Shown piece by piece: positions 57,735 to 64,000 of a stretch of DNA of 64,000 nucleotides. A model generated the notes under the pieces. It made no database searches. It worked only from the letters and a program-made list of their open reading frames with translations, and was not told where the DNA came from. The number at the start of each line of letters is the position of its first letter. The first letter of the stretch is position 1. Origin of the DNA: Perilla frutescens (Eukaryota; Streptophyta; Magnoliopsida; Lamiales; Lamiaceae); assembly GCA_026008535.1 (NCBI GenBank), contig BRKX01000003.1, positions 24,728,001-24,792,000 on the forward strand, given 5' to 3'. A program made the translations under genes and the position numbers.

Positions 57735-58793
57735 AATATCCATGCAAAGAGCAGCTGGTACTTTGACAGCAGATGCTCACGCCACATGACTGGAGATGCC
57801 AGTATGCTGACGAATATTCAAAAGGATTGTTCTTATCAATTTGTTACTTTTGGAGACGGTGTCAAAGGAAGAGTGATTGGTCGTGGTCATCTAAATGTTG
57901 AAGGGATGCCCAACTAGGAGGATGCTCTTCTGGTCGAAGGACTAAAAGCCAATCTAATTAGCATAAGTCAACTTTGCGATCAAGGTCTCTTGGTTCACTT
58001 TACTAGAGACAAGTGTCTTGTGAAGAACAAAGAAAGTGTGCTGCTAATGGATGGAGACAGATCGAGGGACAATTGTTACCTTCTCAACATGAAAGGATAT
58101 TTCTTCAGAACTCAGCTTGGTGAAGTGAACGCATGGCATGAAAAACTTGGCCATATTAGTTACAGAAACATGCAATGTCTCATGAAGACTGATGCCGTGG
58201 TTGGAGTCCCGAAGTTGAATATTGATCATGGCAAAGTTTGTGGACCGTGTCAAGTGGGAAAACAGATTCACACTTCTCATAAATCTGTCAAGAAGATTAC
58301 TACTTCAAATGCCTTGGAGCTGATGTATATAGATTTAATGGGGCCTGTTCAAACTAAAAATATTGGATGGAAGAAGTTCATTTTTGTGTGCGTGGATGAC
58401 TTTACTCAATTCACGTGGGTTGAGTTCCTTAGAGATAAGGGAGAAACCTTTGAGACATTTAAAAAATTATGTCTCAAACTCGAAGTGGAGAAAGGAACTG
58501 CTGTGGTGAGAATTCGAAGTAATTATGGTCGTGAATTTGAAAATGCTTTCTTCAAATGTTTTTGTAAAGAAAGAGGTATTGCTCAGGAGTTCTCTGCACT
58601 AGAAATACCTCAACAAAATGGTGTTGTTGAGAGAAAAAATCAGACGCTTCAAGAGATGAGCCGAGTCATGATGAAGACAAACTCTGTCCCTGTCAACCTA
58701 TGGGCTAAAGTTGTGAACACAGCATGTCATGTTATCAATTGGGTGTATTTCAGACCTAAGATGAGAGTTACTCCCTACGATCTGTGGAAATGA
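57735..58793 (+). pseudogene. E3 protease and integrase
   Basis: Protease: SSWYFDSRCSRHMTG, where the usual D-S-G is D-S-R (codon 57771-57773). Stop at 57915. Pre-integrase: AWHEKLGHISYRNM...CGPCQVGKQ, zinc ligands intact. Integrase: LMYIDLMGPVQTKNIGWKK, CVDDFTQFTWVEFLRDKGE, RIRSNYGREFEN, where the catalytic Asp is Asn (58521-58523), and PQQNGVVERKNQTL with Glu kept. Stop at 58791-58793. Frame is continuous with gag. All three changed catalytic or structural codons fit G-to-A or C-to-T changes. Confidence 0.9.
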
Positions 58794-60726
58794 AAGAAGC
58801 CAAACTTAAAGTACTTTCACATCTTCGGAAGTACTTGCTACATGTTGAGAGACCAAGAGCAACTTGGCAAGTTTGATGCCAAAGGAGATGAATGTATATT
58901 TATTGGTTACTCAAGGAATAGCCATGCCTATAGAGTCTTCAACAAAAGGACCAAGACGGTGATGGAGTCCATTAACATTGTTGTAGATGATCTGGAAGAA
59001 CCTGTTGCCCAGATTGATGAGGAAAGTGTTGATGTCACCATTCATGTACCAGCTTCTGTGCCAGACAGTTCGGAGCACAATGACCAGACTGAGGTGAAGA
59101 ATAAAAAACTAGATGGTTACAAACCTTCAAAAAGTGTGCAGAAACACCATTATGCAGCAGACATCATTGGTGATATGAGTGAAGGAGTTAGAATGATAGG
59201 AGTTCGAAGGAACTATCGTGAGATGATAGCAAATGTCTGTTACACTTCTACAACTGAGCCTAAGAATGTTAAAGAGGCTTTACAAGATGATCGATGAATT
59301 CATTCCATACAAGAAGAGCTCTTGCAGTTTGAAAGAAATGAAGTATGAGATTTAGCTTCATGTTCTAAAGGTGTAAATGTGATCGGGATGAAGTGGATCT
59401 TCAAGAATAAAACCGATGAAGAAGGGAACATAACCAGAAACAAGGCAAGGCTTGTTGCCCAGGGTTATTCCCAAGTTGAAGATGTGGATTTTGATTAGAC
59501 TTTCACTCCAGTTACTCGTCTTGAATCAGTCAGGTTACTTCTCGTCATGGCTGCATGGATGAAGTTTAAATTGTACCGAATGGATGTGAAGAGTGCCTTT
59601 TTGAATTAGTACTTGTCTGGAGACGTATTTGTCAGCCAACCCAAAGGCTTTGAAGACCCGTATCATTCTGAGTATGTATACAAACTGAAGAAGGCCCTCT
59701 ACGGTCTCAAACAAGCTCCTCGTGCTTGGTACGAGTGACTCACGAAGTTTTTGTTGGAGAAAGGTTATGTTCGTGGTGCATCTGATCGTACACTCTTTGT
59801 TAAAAGAGAAAAATCTGAAGTGATCATTGTTCAGATTTATGTCAATGATATTGTCTTTGGATCAGTGTCAGACAGATTGGTGAAGGAGTTTGTCAAAGAC
59901 ATGACATCTGAGTTCGAGATGAGCTTGGTTGGTGAGATGACCTATTTTCTGGGGCTTCAAGTGAAGCAAAAGGATGATGGCATCTTTGTGTCTTAAACAA
60001 AGTATGCAAGGAATTTGATCACTAAATTTGGCATGGAAAGTTGCAGCCCAAAGAAGACACCTATGGGAACCCACTTGAAGTTGACAAAAAATGAAGTTGG
60101 AGTGTCCATTGAGCAAACCTTATACCGAAGCATGATCGGTAGCTTGCTTTACCTGATTGCAAGTCGGCTGGATATCTGTTACAGCGTTGGAGTTTGTGCT
60201 CGGTACCAATCTGATCCCAAAGAAAGTCACTTGAAATCTGTCAAGCACATAATCAAGTACATAAAAGGTACTGCTGAGTTGGGACTTTGGTTTTCCTATG
60301 ATACAAACCCTAGTTTGGTGGGGTTTTGCGATGCAGATTGGGCCGGATGTACTGAAGATCGGAAGGGTACCTCTGGAGGATGTTTCTTCCTTGGAAATAA
60401 CATGGTCTCATGGTTTAGCAAGAAGCAGAATTCTATCTCGCTTTCTACTTCCGAGGTAGAATACATTGTTGCTGGGAGTTGTTGTACTCAACTCTTGTGG
60501 ATGAAGCAGATGTTGCATGACTATGATGTCCCACAGTCTGTCCTTACCATATACTGTGACAATATGAGTGCGATAAATATTTCGAAGAATCCTATTCAGC
60601 ACTCACGTACAAAGCACATAGACATTCATCACCACTTCATCCGAGAGCTTGTTGAAGACGGATCTCTTATGATTGAATATGTTGGAGCAGATGCCCAGCT
60701 TGCGGACATCTTCACTAAGGCACTTG
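58794..60726 (+). pseudogene. E3 reverse transcriptase and RNase H
   Basis: Same frame as protease-integrase. Integrase tail (CIFIGYSRNSHAYRVFNKR), an acidic linker, then reverse transcriptase: KARLVAQGYSQVEDVDFD, MDVKSAFLN, KLKKALYGLKQAPRAWYE, QIYVNDIVFG (YVDD changed to YVND at 59844-59846) and TYFLGLQVKQKDDGIF. RNase H: FCDADWAGCTEDRKGTSGG, SEVEYIVAGSCCTQLLW, CDNMSAINISKNP and ADIFTKAL, where E7 cuts in at 60727. In-frame stops at 59295, 59346, 59496, 59607, 59736 and 59994; no frameshift. Its relative in E1 keeps YVDD. Confidence 0.92.
60722..60726. repeat. Probable target duplication of E7 (ACTTG)
   Basis: The five bases before E7's TGATGTGACCC. The second copy should follow E7's right-hand LTR beyond the window. 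Confidence 0.55.
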
Positions 60727-61968
60727 TGATGTGACCCAAGATTAGGATGGAACGCACGTCGACAAGTAAGGGTTTAACGACTCAAACGACTAATGGAAAA
60801 ATGCGGAATACTTAATCAAAATAACGGACAAACTAGACGACTAGAACTAAACAAAATACCTAGAATTATGACACACAAAATAACACAAATTCAAAGAGGT
60901 GAGGGCTGTTTTGGGACGAGTTTAAGAGAGGTTTAGGAATGGGATTTCGTGTGTGTTGAGTAGGTGAAGAACGGCTTAGGTAGATAGGATATGTTAGAGT
61001 TGTAACGGACTTACGATTTGAACGGAACGATGATGATCTTGGCTCGATCTTGTTGACCTCGAAGGGGGCTGACTTGAACATGGACATGCGGTGATGATAA
61101 ATGGTGTCGAGTATGGTTGGATGAAGGATGAATTGTAGATGCGAATCACAACCTGAAAGTTGCCTTGAATCTCGAACGTATGCAAGGCCAAATTCTTTAA
61201 GTTGATCTTCAAGTAGCGAGTCTCCGGTGATCCCTCGAACGTGGACGATGAATTCCCTTTGTAAAACCTAGAATTGCTAGTTCTAAGAGTATGAATTTAA
61301 TATCTAAACTCACAAAGATTTAATGCGGATGAGACAATATTGAAGCAAAGCTTAATTAATCAAATAAAGTCTAAAGTATGAATGTCACATGGATCCCCTA
61401 TTTATAAGCATAGGGAGGCCGAAAATCCTAAGGTATATGGCCAAAAATTTGGAGTCCAAATAGATCTCCAATTGGACTTGGAAAATTCCTAAACTAGAAT
61501 TCTATTTAAGGTAGTTTCTTCCCTTAATTAAAATTCTAGTCAAACCTATGACTTGGACTAATAATGACCGAAAATTACATCCAATTAATTAAATAAATCT
61601 GATTTTGGACTATAGTCTAATTAAATAAAATAAATACTATAGTCTAAAATAAAATCACTACTAGAATAAAAACATCAAGGCCGAAACTTGGCCATCTCTT
61701 CACTCGGCCGTGGCTTCTTCAACACATGCACACGTCCTCATGCACACGTGGACCTCTTCATGTTGTGTACTCCATGTCTTGATCTCCATCTTCCAATGTC
61801 AACAAGATCATCAACTTCGAGCTACCTTGCATGTCGTCGTCTTCTTCGAGCTTCTTGCGAATTATTGCTTGCAAATAGTCTTGTAACTTCTTAGCTCTTA
61901 GTCGAGTGACGGGACCTTTGAATTGTAACTCCGGGTTTAGATCCTTGTTGCTATGGAGGTCCTCATCA
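60727..61968 (-). repeat. E7 3' LTR (1242 bp)
   Basis: Begins TGATGTGACCC and ends CTCATCA. Similar throughout to E2 (24089-25390). The minus strand shows a TATA box CTTATAAATAGGG near 61396-61408. The last 211 bp encode the pol C-terminus. Open frames at 60866-61212 and 61688-61894 are not genes. Confidence 0.9.
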
Positions 61969-63401
61969 TTCCCCCCCTTCTGAAAAGAATTCATCCTCGA
62001 ATTTGGATCCTCATCATGGTCAAATTCATCTGCAAGAAAAGGAGACAAATCAGCAATATTAAACGTAGAAGAACAATTATACTCACCTGGGAGATCAATG
62101 CGGTATGCATTATCATTAACATGGCTCAAAACAGTGAAGGGACCATCTCCACAGGGCGAAAACTTTGATTTCCTCAAGTTCGAGAATCGGCCAGGACTCA
62201 AGTGAACCCAAACACGATCTCCGGGCTGGAATATCATACGTTTGCGCCTCGTGTTGCGTGCGGCGGCAATCCTCGAGCCTTGTTGCTCAATCCGGGCATG
62301 TACCTTCTCATGCATCTCTCGAATAAAATCATCTCTCTTCATACCTTTAACACTCGTTAGATGCTCAACGGATAAAGGAAGCAAATCAGTAGGAGTTAGT
62401 GGATTAAATCCATAAACTACCTCAAAAGGAGACATGTTAGTAGAAGAATGCACTACACGATTATAAGCAAACTCAGCATATGGTAAACATTCTTCCCATG
62501 ACTTCAAGTTATTCGTAATTAGAGACCTAAGTAAAGCTCCTAATGTACGATTCACAACCTCAGTTTGACCATCGGTTTGTGGATGACATGCAGTAGAAAA
62601 TAATAACTTAGTACCTAATTTTCCCCACAAAACACGCCAGAAATGTCCTAAAAACTTAGAATCCCTATCATTAACAATAGTACGAGGAATTCCATGCAAA
62701 CGAACAACATGGACAAAGAACAAGTTGGCAATGTAAACAGCATCATCAGTTTTCCTACATGCAATGAAATGCGCCATTTTGGAAAACCTATCAACTATAA
62801 CAAAGACAGAATCCTTACCCGACCTAGATCTAGGCAATCCTAAGATGAAATCCAAAGAAATATCGATCCAAGGAGCTGAAAGGGCGGGTAAGGGCGTGTA
62901 TAATTCGAAAGGGTATGAAGTGGATTTGGCTTGACGGCAAGTAATGCAACGACTACACACATTCTCTACATCCTTACGCATATGCGGCCAAAAGAAGTGT
63001 TCATGCAGCAAGTTTAATGTCTTATGCATACCAAAGTGACCCATTAAACCCCCCGCATTCGATTCTAACACCAATAGCTCACGCATAGAACAAACAGGAA
63101 TGCATAACTTAGACTCCTTAAACAAGAACCCATCATGCACATAATAACCATCTAGAGCACGAGATTTTGACACACATGAAGCATAAATGGGGCTGAAATA
63201 GGCGTCCTCAACATATAATGGCTTAATGGACTCGAAACCAAGCATCTTAGCATGCATTAAGTTCAAAAGGGCGTACCTTCTTGATAGAGCATCGGCGACG
63301 ACATTGTCTTCGCCTTTCTTGTACTTGATAACATACGGGAAAGACTCGATGAACTCGACCCATCTCGCATGTCTCTTGTTCAGATTATTTTTCCCTTTCA
63401 A
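61758..63401 (-). CDS. E7 pol: RNase H end, integrase and C-terminal tail
   Basis: An open minus-strand frame of 547 codons (the upstream part is frameshifted, so no true start). Residues 1-45: RNase H end (YKKGEDNVVADALSRRYAL). About 115-160: zinc finger HFGMHKTLNLLHEHFFW...CSRCITCRQAK. About 175-330: integrase core with D (ISLDFILGLP), D (VNDRDSKFLG) and E (QTDGQTEVVNRTL), all intact. Then DRVWVHLSPGRFSNLRKSKF and DNAYRIDLPGEYN. The tail (GPVTRLRAKKLQ, then acidic) runs 211 bp into the LTR. I see no clear chromodomain. Integrase inserts the element cDNA. Confidence 0.92.
   Translation of the reverse strand: MKGKNNLNKRHARWVEFIESFPYVIKYKKGEDNVVADALSRRYALLNLMHAKMLGFESIKPLYVEDAYFSPIYASCVSKSRALDGYYVHDGFLFKESKLCIPVCSMRELLVLESNAGGLMGHFGMHKTLNLLHEHFFWPHMRKDVENVCSRCITCRQAKSTSYPFELYTPLPALSAPWIDISLDFILGLPRSRSGKDSVFVIVDRFSKMAHFIACRKTDDAVYIANLFFVHVVRLHGIPRTIVNDRDSKFLGHFWRVLWGKLGTKLLFSTACHPQTDGQTEVVNRTLGALLRSLITNNLKSWEECLPYAEFAYNRVVHSSTNMSPFEVVYGFNPLTPTDLLPLSVEHLTSVKGMKRDDFIREMHEKVHARIEQQGSRIAAARNTRRKRMIFQPGDRVWVHLSPGRFSNLRKSKFSPCGDGPFTVLSHVNDNAYRIDLPGEYNCSSTFNIADLSPFLADEFDHDEDPNSRMNSFQKGGNDEDLHSNKDLNPELQFKGPVTRLRAKKLQDYLQAIIRKKLEEDDDMQGSSKLMILLTLEDGDQDMEYTT
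61969..61985 (-). other. E7 polypurine tract
   Basis: On the minus strand a run CAGAAGGGGGG abuts the LTR. It lies inside the pol reading frame. Confidence 0.75.
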
Positions 63402-64000
63402 GTGCTTCCAGCTTTCATGATTTGTGTGGATGACGAACTCTTAAGCCAGAGATAGTGCTGCCATGTGTCCAACGCACGCTTCAAAGCGTAGAGCTCTTTA
63501 TCGTACGTGGAATACCTAAGGGAGGCGCCATTTAACTTCTCACTAAAGTATGAAATGGGTCATTTTTCCTGTATCAAAATAGCACTAATACCTATGCCCG
63601 AAGCATCACACTCGATCTCAAAAGTCTTAGTAAAATCAGGTAAATAAAGAACAGGAGCTGAACATAACAAAGACTTCAAAGTGTTAAAAGCATGCTCTTG
63701 TTGTTTACCCCACTCAAATTTCCAGTCCTTCTTACTTAGCTCAGTAAGAGGGGTGACTATACTAGAGAAATCCCGTACAAAACGATGGTAAAATCTAGCC
63801 AATCCATGAAAGGATCAAACCTCAGAGGCGTTCTTTGGTGTTGGCCATTCCTCAATCGCCTTAATTTTGGAACGGTCAACCTCAATACCTCGTGAACTAA
63901 CAACAAAGCCTAGAAATACGACTTCATCCATGCAAAACAAACACTTAGACAAGTTTCCATACAACTTAGCATCACGCAATAAGCAAAATACACGCCTAAG
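63402..64000 (-). pseudogene. E7 reverse transcriptase C-terminus and RNase H, broken
   Basis: Minus-strand frame: NLSKCLFCMDEVVFLGF, RGIEVDRSKIKAIEEWPTPK, a TGA (63817-63815), ARFYHRFVRDFSSIVTPLT, PDFTKTFEIECDASGIGISA, a second TGA (63562-63560), then PISYFSEKLNGASLRYSTY and ELYALKRALDTWQHYL, after which a frameshift near 63440 leads into the integrase frame. Both TGA stops sit where the family usually has Arg (CGA), consistent with C-to-T changes. Connection, palm and RNase H parts are recognisable; the YxDD region lies outside the window. Confidence 0.88.

Larger units (their letters stand above)
26132..60726 (+). mobile_element. E3: Ty1/Copia element, plus strand, split by E4 and E7
   Basis: Consists of a 5' LTR (26132-26963), primer site, gag start (27052-27649), then after the 28.9-kb E4 insertion the rest of gag, protease, integrase, reverse transcriptase and RNase H (56590-60726), where E7 cuts in. 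It lies in E1's reverse transcriptase in opposite orientation. The likely target duplication is GGTTA (26127-26131), with the other copy outside. Removing E4 and one copy of GTTGA leaves a continuous reading frame. Eleven in-frame stops and no frameshift were seen in the second part. Confidence 0.9.
60727..64000 (-). mobile_element. E7: Ty3/Gypsy element, minus strand, 3' part
   Basis: From the left: 3' LTR (60727-61968), polypurine tract, then on the minus strand integrase (61758-63401) and RNase H/reverse transcriptase (to 64000), cut by the window end. Reverse transcriptase precedes integrase, the Gypsy order. Same family as the solo LTR E2. It is inserted in E3's RNase H. Confidence 0.9.

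Noticed and set aside
61758..61968. A separate host gene at the E7 LTR border
   Set aside because: The reading frame is the continuation of E7 pol into its LTR, and E2 has the same tail.

Overview
The window is nuclear DNA of a flowering plant, most likely a eudicot. It is AT-rich, has plant-type GT..AG exon/intron borders, and is filled with plant Ty1/Copia and Ty3/Gypsy LTR retrotransposons. I see no intact host gene, no rRNA or tRNA gene and no bacterial feature. It looks like heterochromatin or a large intergenic block.

Positions 1-17963 are a head-to-tail array of a 4116/4117-bp unit: four full copies, and a fifth with a 2465-bp internal deletion. The copies look more than 99% identical by eye. 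The array starts before base 1, so more copies are likely to the left. Each unit combines three short exons of an unrecognised host gene (exon phases agree), the end of an LTR, older dispersed-repeat sequence and a perfect 15-bp-stem hairpin. Several markers alternate A-B-A-B along the units, hinting at an ~8.2-kb dimeric step. After the array come ~1.1 kb of non-coding DNA and a decayed fragment of a small membrane-protein gene (19092-19504).

Positions 19667-64000 are a nest of seven retroelement insertions. Four have both 5-bp target duplications visible in the window. E1 is a Copia element on the minus strand (19667-26131, continuing outside). It was hit by E2, a solo Gypsy LTR (24089-25390), and by E3, a plus-strand Copia of E1's own family (26132-60726, plus DNA outside). 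E3 was split in gag by E4, a minus-strand Copia (27650-56584), and in RNase H by E7, a minus-strand Gypsy (60727 to the window end). E4's 5' LTR was split by E5, a ~2.3-kb solo Gypsy LTR (35685-55409). E5 in turn holds E6, a 17.4-kb minus-strand Copia (35767-53185).

E6 is the most unusual object. Downstream of gag-pol it carries three tandem, diverged ORFs of one family (44945-42579, 42224-40773, 39699-38086). Two have a TATA-like box upstream; the middle one has a CT-rich leader and is the only one still open (483 codons). The same fold-like region occurs in the env-like ORF of E1. E6 also has 44-bp repeats in its LTRs and a strong element-wide excess of CAGTT/AACTG.

Most retroelement genes here are dead, chiefly through in-frame TGA/TAG stops with few or no frameshifts. 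That pattern fits decay of methylated cytosines. Lineage names below the superfamily level are inferences from remembered family features.
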